NCBI GenBank assembly: GCA_030149175.1
Contig: JASBSA010000039.1
Span: forward strand, 1-51,411
DNA: 51,411 nt
Direction of reading: 5' to 3'
From: Winogradskyella sp.
Lineage (GTDB): Bacteria > Bacteroidota > Bacteroidia > Flavobacteriales > Flavobacteriaceae
Below the pieces are notes generated by a model. It made no database searches. It was not told where the DNA came from and worked only from the letters and a program-made list of their open reading frames with translations. Position 1 is the stretch's first letter. The number at the start of each line of letters is the position of its first letter. Positions 1 through 8,451 of the stretch are shown here, piece after piece. The translations under genes and the position numbers were made by a program.

Positions 1-107
1 AAGGTGGTTATAGCGACGGGGCTCACCTCTTACCATTCCGAACAGAGAAGTTAAGCCCGTTTGCGCCGATGGTACTACGTCCGTGGAAGAGTAGGTCGCC
101 GCCTTTT
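1..107 (+). rRNA. rrf: 5S ribosomal RNA
   Basis: The sequence carries the typical 5S core (CCGAACAGAGAAGTTAAGCCC near 38-58 and GGTCGCCGCC near 94-103). The first bases (AAGGTGG) pair with CCGCCTT at the 3' end, which closes helix I. One or two 5' bases may lie before the window. The 23S and 16S genes should be upstream, outside the window, since 5S is normally last in the rRNA operon. Confidence 0.95.
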
Positions 108-110
108 TTG

Positions 111-147
111 AAGACCCTTGTCATTAGACAAGGGTCTTTTGTTTTTT
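111..147 (+). terminator. Intrinsic terminator of the rRNA operon
   Basis: Perfect 10-bp inverted repeat AAGACCCTTG / CAAGGGTCTT (111-120 and 129-138) with an 8-nt loop, followed by a T-rich tail. It sits directly behind the 5S gene. Confidence 0.9.
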
Positions 148-190
148 ATTACTCTTATTTTTTTATATTCATAAGCTATATTATACACTA

Positions 191-2626
191 ATGGATATTA
201 ATTTTGAACTTGAATTAGCTTGGGATTTTGTTAATAACACTAACAGAAATATTTTCTTAACTGGAAAAGCAGGAACAGGTAAAACAACCTTTCTTCATAA
301 ATTAAGAAAAGAGTCCTCAAAAAGAATGGTTGTTGTTGCACCCACGGGTGTCTCAGCTATTAATGCTAAAGGGGTTACAATTCATTCATTTTTTCAATTG
401 CCTTTTGGACCTATCTTACCAGATTCAAATTTAAATTCATCTTCAGGTTTTAAAAGAAAATTCAGCAAAACTAAAATTGATATCATTAAATCATTAGACT
501 TATTAGTCGTTGATGAAATTAGTATGGTTAGAGCCGATTTATTGGATGGTGTAGACAATACACTTCGTAGATATAAAAACAGACATAAAGTGTTTGGTGG
601 TGTTCAGGTGTTGATGATAGGCGATCTTCAACAGTTATCACCTGTAATTAAAAATAACGAATGGGAATTGTTAAAGAACTATTATAAAAATGTGTTCTTT
701 TTTTGTAGTAATAGTTATAAGCAATGTAATGCGCTAACTATAGAGCTTAAGCAGGTATACAGACAGGATAATCCATTATTTATCAGTATTTTAAATGAGA
801 TTAGGAACAATAGATTGAGTAATTATTCTGCTGAGTATTTGAATAAATGTTATCAACCTAATTTTATTCCAAAAGAAGACGAAGGTTTTGTTTCACTTAC
901 AACTCATAATTTTAAAGCAAGAAGTATTAATCTTAAGGCTTTAGAAAACTTGAAAGGAGAAGAAAAGGTATATAGAGCAAAAATTGAGGGTAAATATCCA
1001 GAACATTCATTTCCTAATAAAGAAGAACTAAAATTAAAGGTTGGAGCTCAAGTGATGTTTATAAAAAACGATAGTTCAACTGAAAAGCGTTATTATAATG
1101 GTAAAATTGGAAAAATAATATTATTAGATAAGGATGAAGTTGTAGTACATTGTCCAGAAGATGAATATAATATTGTGACGACATATGAGACATGGGAAAA
1201 TATAAAATATAACATAGATGACAACACTAAATCCATAAAGGAAGAAAAGATCGGTAGTTATTCCCAAATTCCATTGCGACTGGCTTGGTCAATAACCATA
1301 CATAAAAGTCAAGGCTTAACGTTTGAGAAGGCTATTATAGATGCAGAGGATGCTTTTGCACACGGCCAAACTTACGTGGCACTAAGCCGTTGTAAATCTT
1401 TAGAAGGGTTAATTCTTAAGAGTAAAATATCAGCAAATCAAATTATTAGCGATTCCAACATCTTGTCTTTTAACGAAGAAAGTGAAGCAAATCAGCCCAA
1501 CCAAACAATTCTTCTAGAGTCTCAACAATCTTATCAATTAGAATTAATTTCTGAAATTTTTAATTTTTATGACTTTCTATTTCCTATTAATAGAATACTA
1601 GATATTTATTATAAAAATAAAAATAGCATTGAAGGACAAATAGAAGTTCCGTTGGTTGCTATTAAGAACACAGTAGCAAAACTCCTTAAGGTTAGTAACA
1701 GTTTCAATAATCAATTAAATGCATTAGTTAATAAAGCTGAACTTCTAGAAGAATCTAATCAAATTCAAGAGCGTTTTAAAAAAGGAGTTGCGTATTTTAT
1801 AGAAACTACAAAAGCCAATATTCAAAAACAGTTACAATCATTAAGTTTCTCAACAGACAATAAAGCTTTAGAGAAGGATATTACCAAACAGTTACATACA
1901 CTTGAAGAATTATTAGCAACCAAGCTTTTGTATTTTGAAGGTTTGAAAAACGGATTTAACACTACATTATTTTTAAAGCTTAGATCTGATGCTGTTTTCT
2001 TAACAAAGCTACAGCCCAAAAAACAACGTAAAACTGTTATTGACGGCACACAAAATGTAAAGTTATTTGAGCTACTTAAAGCATTACGTCATAATATAGC
2101 TTTACGAGAAGATGTTGCCCACTATCAGGTTTTTACTCAGAAGTCTTTGTACGCTATGTGCGAATTATTACCTACAACATCACAAGAACTCAAAGCTGTT
2201 CATGGTATGGGAAAAACACGTGTAAAAAAGTATGGTGCTGAAATTATAGAAGTCATTACAGAATATATAAACGATAATGACATAGAAGTTACAAACACAA
2301 TATCTGTAGAACATCAAAACCTTAAACGTAAAAAGGGTGACACTAAAAAGGAATCTCTAAAACTATTCAAGCAAGGTAAAACTATTGAAGAAATTGCAAA
2401 TCTTCGAGAGTTAAACAAGAATACCATTTTTGGTCATTTGGCAAGTTTTGTATCATCAGGAAAAGTCAAAGTGACAGATTTAATGACTGACAATCATTAT
2501 TTAGAGTTGAAATCTCAAATACCTAAGCTAAGCTTCGAAAACTTATCGGATTTAAAGCATCAACTTGATGATAAATTTTCATATGCAGAAATACGTTTGG
2601 TGTTAAACGAATTATCCGAAAACTAA
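191..2626 (+). CDS. PIF1-type DNA helicase with HRDC and helix-turn-helix tail
   Basis: An 811-residue superfamily 1 helicase. The Walker A motif GKAGTGKT is at residues 25-32 and Walker B VVDEISM has its Asp-Glu at 108-109. The GDLQQLSPV block and the late motif (TIHKSQGLTFEKAIID, then YVALSRC) are typical of PIF1/RecD-like enzymes. The second half has coiled-coil character, then an HRDC-like domain (about 622-700, with the helix-hairpin-like HGMGKTRVKKYG) and a helix-turn-helix segment (about 716-760) like that at the C-terminus of some RecQ proteins. It probably unwinds DNA or resolves structures during replication or repair. It stands alone after the rRNA operon. The helicase core is secure; the substrate is not visible from sequence. 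Confidence 0.88.
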   Translation: MDINFELELAWDFVNNTNRNIFLTGKAGTGKTTFLHKLRKESSKRMVVVAPTGVSAINAKGVTIHSFFQLPFGPILPDSNLNSSSGFKRKFSKTKIDIIKSLDLLVVDEISMVRADLLDGVDNTLRRYKNRHKVFGGVQVLMIGDLQQLSPVIKNNEWELLKNYYKNVFFFCSNSYKQCNALTIELKQVYRQDNPLFISILNEIRNNRLSNYSAEYLNKCYQPNFIPKEDEGFVSLTTHNFKARSINLKALENLKGEEKVYRAKIEGKYPEHSFPNKEELKLKVGAQVMFIKNDSSTEKRYYNGKIGKIILLDKDEVVVHCPEDEYNIVTTYETWENIKYNIDDNTKSIKEEKIGSYSQIPLRLAWSITIHKSQGLTFEKAIIDAEDAFAHGQTYVALSRCKSLEGLILKSKISANQIISDSNILSFNEESEANQPNQTILLESQQSYQLELISEIFNFYDFLFPINRILDIYYKNKNSIEGQIEVPLVAIKNTVAKLLKVSNSFNNQLNALVNKAELLEESNQIQERFKKGVAYFIETTKANIQKQLQSLSFSTDNKALEKDITKQLHTLEELLATKLLYFEGLKNGFNTTLFLKLRSDAVFLTKLQPKKQRKTVIDGTQNVKLFELLKALRHNIALREDVAHYQVFTQKSLYAMCELLPTTSQELKAVHGMGKTRVKKYGAEIIEVITEYINDNDIEVTNTISVEHQNLKRKKGDTKKESLKLFKQGKTIEEIANLRELNKNTIFGHLASFVSSGKVKVTDLMTDNHYLELKSQIPKLSFENLSDLKHQLDDKFSYAEIRLVLNELSEN

Positions 2627-2658
2627 AAAAGGCTTCATTTAATTTTGAAGCCTTTTTT
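2625..2658. terminator. Bidirectional terminator between convergent genes
   Basis: Inverted repeat AAAAAAGGCTTC / GAAGCCTTTTTT (2625-2636 and 2647-2658). The A-run on one side and T-run on the other let it end both the helicase gene (plus) and the acyl-CoA dehydrogenase gene (minus, stop at 2681). Confidence 0.88.
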
Positions 2659-2680
2659 CTTTTATTTGAATTAAAACCTA

Positions 2681-3823
2681 TTAATCTCTCAGGATTCCTC
2701 TAGAAATTACGATTTTCTGAATTTCAGATGTGCCTTCATAGATTTGGGTAATTTTTGCATCGCGCATTAAACGCTCTACATGATATTCTTTTACAAAACC
2801 ATTTCCACCATGTATTTGTACAGCTTCAACAGTTTGTTCCATTGCAACTTTACTAGCGTATAATTTTGCCATAGCGCTAGACATGTCGTAATTATTACCT
2901 TGGTCTTTATCCCATGCCGCTTTCATCACCAACATACGTGCAGCTTCAATTTCTGTATACATATCTGCAAGTTTAAAAGCAATTGCTTGATGGTTGCAAA
3001 TTTCGGTACCAAAAGCTTTACGTTCTTTACTGTATTTTAAAGCAAGCTCATAAGCACCAGAAGCAATACCTAAAGCTTGTGCAGCAATACCAATACGCCC
3101 TCCAGAAAGTGTTTTCATGGCAAATTTAAAACCAAAACCGTCTTCACCAATTCTATTCTCTTTTGGTACTTTAACATCGTTAAATTGTAACGTATGGGTG
3201 TCACTACCTCTAATACCCAGCTTGTCTTCTTTAGGTCCAATATCAAAGCCAGGTGTTCCTTTTTCAACAATAAAAGCATTTATGCCTTTATGTCCTTTTT
3301 CTCTATCGGTTTGAGCTACAACTAAGTACACGTCAGAACGCCCACCATTAGTAATCCAGTTTTTTGTACCATTAATAACGTAATGGTCGCCCATGTCTAT
3401 TGCTGTCGTTTTTTGTGAGGTAGCATCACTACCAGCCTCTGGTTCACTTAAGCAGAACGCACCTATCTGTTCGCCAGTGGCTAATTTTGTGAGATATTTT
3501 TGTTTTTGCTCTTCGGTACCAAAAGCTTCAAGACCGTAACAAACCAATGAATTGTTAACTGAAACCATCACAGAAGCTGAAGCATCTATTTTAGATAATT
3601 CTTCCATAATAAGTACATAAGAAATAGCGTCCATGCCACTTCCACCATATTTTGGATCTACCATGATACCCATAAATCCTAATTCTCCCATTTTTCGAAC
3701 CAACTCGTCCGGAAACGTTTGTGTATTATCGCGCTCTATAACACCAGGAAGTAATTCTGTTTGGGCAAAATCTCTGGCGGCATCACGAATCATTAAATGT
3801 TCTTCAGTTAAGCTAAAATCCAT
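2681..3823 (-). CDS. Acyl-CoA dehydrogenase
   Basis: FAD-dependent acyl-CoA dehydrogenase of 380 residues, the normal length of the short/medium-chain type. It oxidises acyl-CoA to the trans-2-enoyl-CoA, passing electrons to ETF. Visible motifs are the FAD/substrate segment GAFCLSEPEAGSDA, the ITNG strand (KNWITNGG), and the C-terminal signature IHGGNGFVKEYHVERLMRDAKI followed by YEGTSEIQ, where E363 matches the catalytic Glu. Chain-length preference cannot be read here; short-chain or branched-chain substrates are common for flavobacterial members. It is a single gene with its own promoter, divergent from anmK. Confidence 0.93.
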   Translation of the reverse strand: MDFSLTEEHLMIRDAARDFAQTELLPGVIERDNTQTFPDELVRKMGELGFMGIMVDPKYGGSGMDAISYVLIMEELSKIDASASVMVSVNNSLVCYGLEAFGTEEQKQKYLTKLATGEQIGAFCLSEPEAGSDATSQKTTAIDMGDHYVINGTKNWITNGGRSDVYLVVAQTDREKGHKGINAFIVEKGTPGFDIGPKEDKLGIRGSDTHTLQFNDVKVPKENRIGEDGFGFKFAMKTLSGGRIGIAAQALGIASGAYELALKYSKERKAFGTEICNHQAIAFKLADMYTEIEAARMLVMKAAWDKDQGNNYDMSSAMAKLYASKVAMEQTVEAVQIHGGNGFVKEYHVERLMRDAKITQIYEGTSEIQKIVISRGILRD

Positions 3824-3860
3824 AAAGTAAATTAATTATTGATTTGTTAAAAAATTCACG

Positions 3861-3891
3861 CAAAGATAACTCTTTCTTGCTGTTTTTTCAA
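3861..3891 (-). promoter_or_regulatory. Predicted promoter of the acyl-CoA dehydrogenase gene
   Basis: Read on the minus strand: TTG (3891-3889), a 20-nt spacer, then TATCTTTG (3868-3861). This fits the Bacteroidota TTTG / TAnnTTTG promoter pattern with the usual 17-23 nt spacing. It overlaps the predicted anmK promoter on the other strand. Confidence 0.72.
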
Positions 3892-3909
3892 TAAGTAATA
3901 TTATTTTTA
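3877..3909 (+). promoter_or_regulatory. Predicted promoter of anmK, possibly giving a leaderless mRNA
   Basis: TTG (3877-3879), 22-nt spacer, TATTTTTA (3902-3909), one base off the TAnnTTTG consensus. Only 5 nt separate the box from the ATG at 3915, so transcription would begin about at the start codon. Confidence 0.45.
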
Positions 3910-3914
3910 CTAAT

Positions 3915-4982
3915 ATGATAAAAGTTGAATACAATGTAGTGGCAGTAATGTCTGGTACATCTTTAGATGGAATTGATATCATTTATGTAACGTTTAGTCG
4001 TAGCCGTAATTGGAATTTTAAAATTCATCATGCTAAGACTATAAAATATTCAGCTAAATGGAAGGCGTTATTAGCCAATCTTGTAAATAAATCATTAGGG
4101 GAATTAAAAGCGTTAGATATTGCTTACTCTAAGTATTTAGCTTCAGAAATTCTAAGCTTTATAAATAAGTTCAATATCCGAGGCATAGATTTTGTATCTT
4201 CCCATGGTCATACAGCACTTCATCAACCTGAAAAGGGACTCACTTATCAAATAGGAAACCATCAAGTTTTTGCAGAAGTTTTGCAGCAAAAGATTATATG
4301 CGATTTTAGAGTGCAGGATGTAGAATATGGTGGACAAGGTGCACCACTGGTGCCTGTAGGAGATATGTTGCTTTTCCATAATTATGAGTACTGTCTTAAT
4401 TTAGGTGGATTTGCAAACGTGTCCTTTGAAAAAAATAATGAACGGGTTGCTTTTGATATTTGTCCGGTAAATATTGTACTCAATCATTATGTTTCAAAAC
4501 TAAATTTAGAATATGATAATAGAGGCAAAATAGCCTCAACAGGAAAGGTAAATAATGATTTGCTGGCTGAATTAAATCAACTTGAGTTTTACAACCAACT
4601 CCCACCAAAATCTTTAGGGCTAGAATGGGTAAAAAGTTTAGTGTTTCCTTTGATTGACCGTTATAATCTTAGTGTTGAAGGTATTTTAAGAACATTTATA
4701 GAGCATATTGCGATTCAGATTTCTAAAGTTTTAGAAAATCAGTCTTCTAAAATATTGATAACTGGAGGTGGTGTATATAATGATTTTCTAATTCAGAGAC
4801 TTAAAGAAAAAACGGCATCAAATATTGTTGTTCCAGATAATGAAATTGTAGAATTTAAAGAAGCCTTAGTTTTTGGTTTATTAGGCGTTTTAAAGGAAAG
4901 AAATGAAATTAATTGTCTTAAAAGTGTAACAGGAGCGACAAGAGATCATTCTTCAGGTAAAATTTTATTTCCAAATGCTTAA
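3915..4982 (+). CDS. anmK: Anhydro-N-acetylmuramic acid kinase
   Basis: A 355-residue ASKHA-fold sugar kinase. AnmK opens and phosphorylates 1,6-anhydro-N-acetylmuramic acid released from old peptidoglycan, giving MurNAc-6-phosphate in cell-wall recycling. The phosphate-binding loop VMSGTSLDGID is at residues 11-20, SHGHTALHQP follows, and a second glycine-rich loop ITGGGVYNDFLI is near the C-terminus. The segment FDICPVN replaces the FDTGPGN seen in enterobacterial AnmK, with the Asp kept and both Gly replaced. The ATG at 3915 is the only start that keeps the complete N-terminal strand. Its nearest upstream neighbour is divergent. Confidence 0.92.
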   Translation: MIKVEYNVVAVMSGTSLDGIDIIYVTFSRSRNWNFKIHHAKTIKYSAKWKALLANLVNKSLGELKALDIAYSKYLASEILSFINKFNIRGIDFVSSHGHTALHQPEKGLTYQIGNHQVFAEVLQQKIICDFRVQDVEYGGQGAPLVPVGDMLLFHNYEYCLNLGGFANVSFEKNNERVAFDICPVNIVLNHYVSKLNLEYDNRGKIASTGKVNNDLLAELNQLEFYNQLPPKSLGLEWVKSLVFPLIDRYNLSVEGILRTFIEHIAIQISKVLENQSSKILITGGGVYNDFLIQRLKEKTASNIVVPDNEIVEFKEALVFGLLGVLKERNEINCLKSVTGATRDHSSGKILFPNA

Positions 4983-5021
4983 AATTAATATTTAATTCAC
5001 TTTTTAGGCATTTGAGTTTTT

Positions 5022-5029
5022 TATATTTG
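5022..5029 (+). promoter_or_regulatory. Predicted -7 element upstream of the glutamate-type dehydrogenase gene
   Basis: TATATTTG is an exact TAnnTTTG match. Transcription would begin near 5035, downstream of the TTG at 5012 that opens the longest frame. This argues that the real start is the later TTG at 5054. No clear -33 TTG is seen. Confidence 0.5.
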
Positions 5030-5053
5030 TTATCACTAACTAATTCATGCAAA

Positions 5054-6283
5054 TTGATAAAGAAATTACTTCACAAGTACGAAAATAAATCCCCAGAAAT
5101 AGTATTTCATTGGAATGATCCCGAGACAGATGCCGAAGGATGGACAGTAATTAACTCACTAAGAGGAGGTGCCGCAGGTGGAGGGACAAGAATGCGCAAA
5201 GGCCTAGATATGAACGAAGTACTTTCGTTAGCAAAAACAATGGAAGTAAAGTTTACCGTATCTGGTCCAGCCATAGGTGGTGCAAAATCTGGGATTAATT
5301 TTGATCCACACGACCCAAGAAAAAAAGGAGTCTTAGAGCGTTGGTATGCTGCAGTATCACCATTGCTTAAAAGCTACTACGGAACTGGAGGAGATCTTAA
5401 TGTTGATGAAATACACGAAGTGATTCCAATTACTGAAGAAAGTGGTGTATGGCATCCTCAAGAGGGTGTTTTTGAAGGCCATTTTAAACCAACACAGGCT
5501 GATAAGATTAATAGAATAGGTCAGTTAAGACAAGGTGTTATTAAGGTGATTGAAAATCCAGAATTTTCACCAGATGTATCCAGAAAATATACCGTAGCAG
5601 ATATGATTACAGGTTACGGTGTTGCAGTAGCGGCAAAGCATTTTTATGATATAAATGAAGACTCTATCAAAGGTAAGCGTGTCATCGTTCAAGGGTTTGG
5701 TAATGTTGGTGCAGCGGCAGCGTTTTATTTTGCTCAAATGGGCGCAAGAGTTGTTGGTATTATTGATATTGTAGGTGGTTTGATAAATGAAGAAGGATTC
5801 ACCTTTAAAGAGATTACAGACTTATATCTCAATAAAAATGGAAATACCCTTGTGGCTGAAAATCTTATACCGTTTGATGAAATAAATAAAAAAATATGGT
5901 CTTTAAAGACTGAAGTTTTCGCACCATGTGCGGCATCTAGATTAGTAACAAAAGAACAAATCGACCAGATGATAGAGACTGGTTTAGAAGTTATTACTTG
6001 TGGTGCAAATGTACCTTTCGCAGATAAAGAAATATTCTTTGGGCCAATTATGGAGCACACTGACCAAAAGGTAAGTTTAATTCCAGATTTTATTTCCAAT
6101 TGTGGTATGGCAAGAGTATTTGCATATTTCATGGAACGTAAAGTGCTAATGACGGATGAGGCCATTTTTAATGATACTTCAGAAGTTATAAAAAAGGCAC
6201 TTAAAGAAGTTAAAGATAGCAACCCTGCAAATGTTGGTATAAGTGAAACTGCATTTGAAATTGCATTAAGACAGTTAATATAA
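5054..6283 (+). CDS. Glu/Leu/Phe/Val-type amino acid dehydrogenase
   Basis: NAD(P)-dependent amino acid dehydrogenase of the glutamate dehydrogenase superfamily, interconverting an amino acid with its 2-oxo acid and ammonia. Conserved blocks are GGAAGGGTRM, the substrate/catalytic Lys segment GPAIGGAKSGINF, GTGGDLNVDE and the Rossmann motif VQGFGNVGAAAA. The frame is open from 5012, but I chose TTG 5054. It gives 409 residues with an N-terminus MIKKLLHKYENKSPEIV as I recall from flavobacterial homologues, and the predicted promoter lies between 5012 and 5054. An ATG at 5047 is out of frame and stops quickly. The nhaD gene follows after 13 nt, so they are probably cotranscribed. Substrate preference (Glu versus branched-chain) is not certain. 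Confidence 0.88.
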   Translation: MIKKLLHKYENKSPEIVFHWNDPETDAEGWTVINSLRGGAAGGGTRMRKGLDMNEVLSLAKTMEVKFTVSGPAIGGAKSGINFDPHDPRKKGVLERWYAAVSPLLKSYYGTGGDLNVDEIHEVIPITEESGVWHPQEGVFEGHFKPTQADKINRIGQLRQGVIKVIENPEFSPDVSRKYTVADMITGYGVAVAAKHFYDINEDSIKGKRVIVQGFGNVGAAAAFYFAQMGARVVGIIDIVGGLINEEGFTFKEITDLYLNKNGNTLVAENLIPFDEINKKIWSLKTEVFAPCAASRLVTKEQIDQMIETGLEVITCGANVPFADKEIFFGPIMEHTDQKVSLIPDFISNCGMARVFAYFMERKVLMTDEAIFNDTSEVIKKALKEVKDSNPANVGISETAFEIALRQLI

Positions 6284-6296
6284 AATATCCCTTAAT

Positions 6297-7688
6297 ATGG
6301 AAACCGTAATAATTCTCGTATTTGTATTTGGTTATTTGGCCATTACATTAGAGCATAATATCAAAATTGATAAACTCATCCCAGCCTTAGTGATGATGGC
6401 CATAAGTTGGGCATTGATCTCATTGGGTATAGATGATTTTACACAATGGTTCGATTCTGCTAAGCATAATTTAATGGAAAATTTTGGACTTCTAAACCAT
6501 GAAGAAAAAATGCATCTTATGGAAGAGACGCTGCTACATCATTTAGGGAAGACTGCCGAAATTTTAGTGTTTCTCTTAGGAGCAATGACCATAGTAGAGA
6601 TTATAGATTATTTTGACGGGTTCTCTACCATAAAAGCAGCAGTTAACTTCAATAGTAGAAAAAAATTGCTCTGGATGTTTTCAATCTTAGCGTTCATTTT
6701 ATCAGCTATAATTGATAACCTTACCGCGACCATTGTTTTAATTTCAATCTTACAAAAAATAGTAAAAGATAGAGACGTAAGGATTTGGTTTGCTGGTTTA
6801 ATTATCATTGCTGCTAATGCTGGTGGAGCATGGTCACCAATTGGTGATGTTACCACTACTATGCTTTGGATTGGAGATAAAGTATCTACAGGAAAATTAT
6901 TCTCGTATTTGTTTATTCCTTCGGTATTATGCATGGCAGTGCCAACCTTTATCGCGTCTTTACTTCCTGCATTCAAAGGGACAGTAGAATTACAAGAAGC
7001 TGATGATAAGCCAAAGAGCAAGTTCAGTTCTACCATGCTGTTTTTAGGATTGGGAGCCATAATTTTTGTTCCGATTTTCAAGGTAATTACCCACCTACCT
7101 CCTTATGTAGGTATGATGTTGTCACTTGGTGTAGTTGCAATTTTTGCTGAAGTATATAGTAATTCAAAATTTGCACTTTCAGCAACAGCACACGGTGAGC
7201 ACGAGGAGCATGCAAGTCACAGCCCTGTACATTATTCATTATCTAAAATAGAATTACCAAGTATATTATTCTTTTTAGGAATTTTAATGGCAGTAGCTGC
7301 ATTAGAGTCTTTAGGTATTTTATTCGGTTTTGCAGATTCATTACAAACATCTATGCCAATGATGGGAACAGAACTGCATGGTGAAGGAGTATCGGATTTA
7401 GTGGTGTTACTACTTGGTGTTGGTTCTGCAGTAATTGATAATGTACCTTTAGTTGCTGCGAGTTTGGGTATGTTTTCTGAGCCTATGGATAACGAATTAT
7501 GGCACTTTATAGCTTATTCTGCAGGAACAGGCGGGAGTATGTTAATCATTGGTTCTGCAGCAGGTGTAGTAGCGATGGGTATGGAAAAAATTGACTTTTT
7601 CTGGTACTTAAAGAAAATCTCTTGGTTAGCTCTTGTTGGATTTTTAGCAGGTGCAGTTGCATTTATGGCTACCAGAGCTATTTTCTAA
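6297..7688 (+). CDS. nhaD: Sodium/proton antiporter, NhaD type
   Basis: A 463-residue inner membrane protein of the ion transporter superfamily with about 12 hydrophobic segments. NhaD exports Na+ (or Li+) in exchange for protons and supports salt and alkali tolerance, which fits a marine bacterium. Two pseudo-symmetric membrane motifs contain Asp-Asn pairs: SAIIDNLTATIVL (D140-N141) and SAVIDNVPLVAAS (D381-N382). ANAGGAWSPIGDVTTTMLW and the late SAGTGGSMLIIGSAAG are family hallmarks. A His-rich loop (H299, H302, H305, H308, H312) separates the halves. It lies 13 nt behind the amino acid dehydrogenase gene. Confidence 0.93.
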   Translation: METVIILVFVFGYLAITLEHNIKIDKLIPALVMMAISWALISLGIDDFTQWFDSAKHNLMENFGLLNHEEKMHLMEETLLHHLGKTAEILVFLLGAMTIVEIIDYFDGFSTIKAAVNFNSRKKLLWMFSILAFILSAIIDNLTATIVLISILQKIVKDRDVRIWFAGLIIIAANAGGAWSPIGDVTTTMLWIGDKVSTGKLFSYLFIPSVLCMAVPTFIASLLPAFKGTVELQEADDKPKSKFSSTMLFLGLGAIIFVPIFKVITHLPPYVGMMLSLGVVAIFAEVYSNSKFALSATAHGEHEEHASHSPVHYSLSKIELPSILFFLGILMAVAALESLGILFGFADSLQTSMPMMGTELHGEGVSDLVVLLLGVGSAVIDNVPLVAASLGMFSEPMDNELWHFIAYSAGTGGSMLIIGSAAGVVAMGMEKIDFFWYLKKISWLALVGFLAGAVAFMATRAIF

Positions 7689-7752
7689 CATACTTAAGTT
7701 AAAAACTTAGCGTTATTATAAACAACAACTTATATAACTAAAAACGTATTAT

Positions 7753-8448
7753 ATGATATTACTAAGTAATATTCAAGATGGAGCTGAAGTGTTAGCAGAA
7801 GGGGAGCAAGTTGAGAAAACGCTTTCTATCATTGAGCTAATTACAAGTGGTGGCACTTCAGGAATGGTTATTATTCTTATATTGTTCTTGCTCCTTATCG
7901 TTGCAACATACATTTATTTCGAAAGAATTTTTGCCATTAAAGCGGCTTCTAAAGTTGATGCCAACTTTATGAATCAAATTAAAGATCATGTTAGTAATGG
8001 TAAAGTTGAATCTGCACAGATGCTTTGTGCACAACAAAACTCACCCGTATCTAGACTTATTGCAAAAGGCATTACTCGTATCGGTAAGCCATTAGAAGAT
8101 ATTAATACTGCAATTGAAAATGCTGGACGATTAGAAATTTATAGCTTAGAAAAGAATGTAAGTGTACTTGCAACAATCTCTGGCGTAGCACCAATGATAG
8201 GGTTTTTAGGAACTGTTGTTGGTATGATTCTTTCCATTTTTGAACTAGCCAACGCTGGCGGGACAATACAAATGGATGTTTTGGCTAGTGGCCTTTACAC
8301 GGCAATGACAACAACTGTAGGTGGACTTATAGTCGGTATTATAGCATATGTAGCCTATAACCACATTGTAGTAAAAACCAATAAGGTAGTGTACCAAATG
8401 GAAGCAAATTCCGTAGAATTTTTAGACCACTTAAATGAACCTATCTAA
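7753..8448 (+). CDS. exbB: MotA/TolQ/ExbB proton channel protein
   Basis: A 231-residue inner membrane protein with three membrane segments (about 38-56, 141-163 and 184-203), the ExbB/TolQ plan. The core motif GVAPMIGFLGTVVGMILSI (145-162) and the TTTVGGLIVGI helix are typical. With ExbD it forms the proton-driven motor that powers a TonB protein for outer membrane transport. The exbD gene follows after 3 nt and a TonB-like gene is next, so the three form one energy-coupling unit. TolQ is the alternative name; the TonB-like partner makes ExbB likelier. Confidence 0.92.
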   Translation: MILLSNIQDGAEVLAEGEQVEKTLSIIELITSGGTSGMVIILILFLLLIVATYIYFERIFAIKAASKVDANFMNQIKDHVSNGKVESAQMLCAQQNSPVSRLIAKGITRIGKPLEDINTAIENAGRLEIYSLEKNVSVLATISGVAPMIGFLGTVVGMILSIFELANAGGTIQMDVLASGLYTAMTTTVGGLIVGIIAYVAYNHIVVKTNKVVYQMEANSVEFLDHLNEPI

Positions 8449-8451
8449 TTT

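Noticed and set aside
5734-6222. Long antisense frame (162 codons) opposite the amino acid dehydrogenase gene
   Set aside because: It lies wholly inside a well-supported gene, has no recognisable domain or promoter, and its composition follows from the codons of the sense strand.
6608-7081. Antisense frame of 157 codons opposite nhaD
   Set aside because: Fully within a conserved membrane protein gene and without any motif; a shadow of the sense codons.
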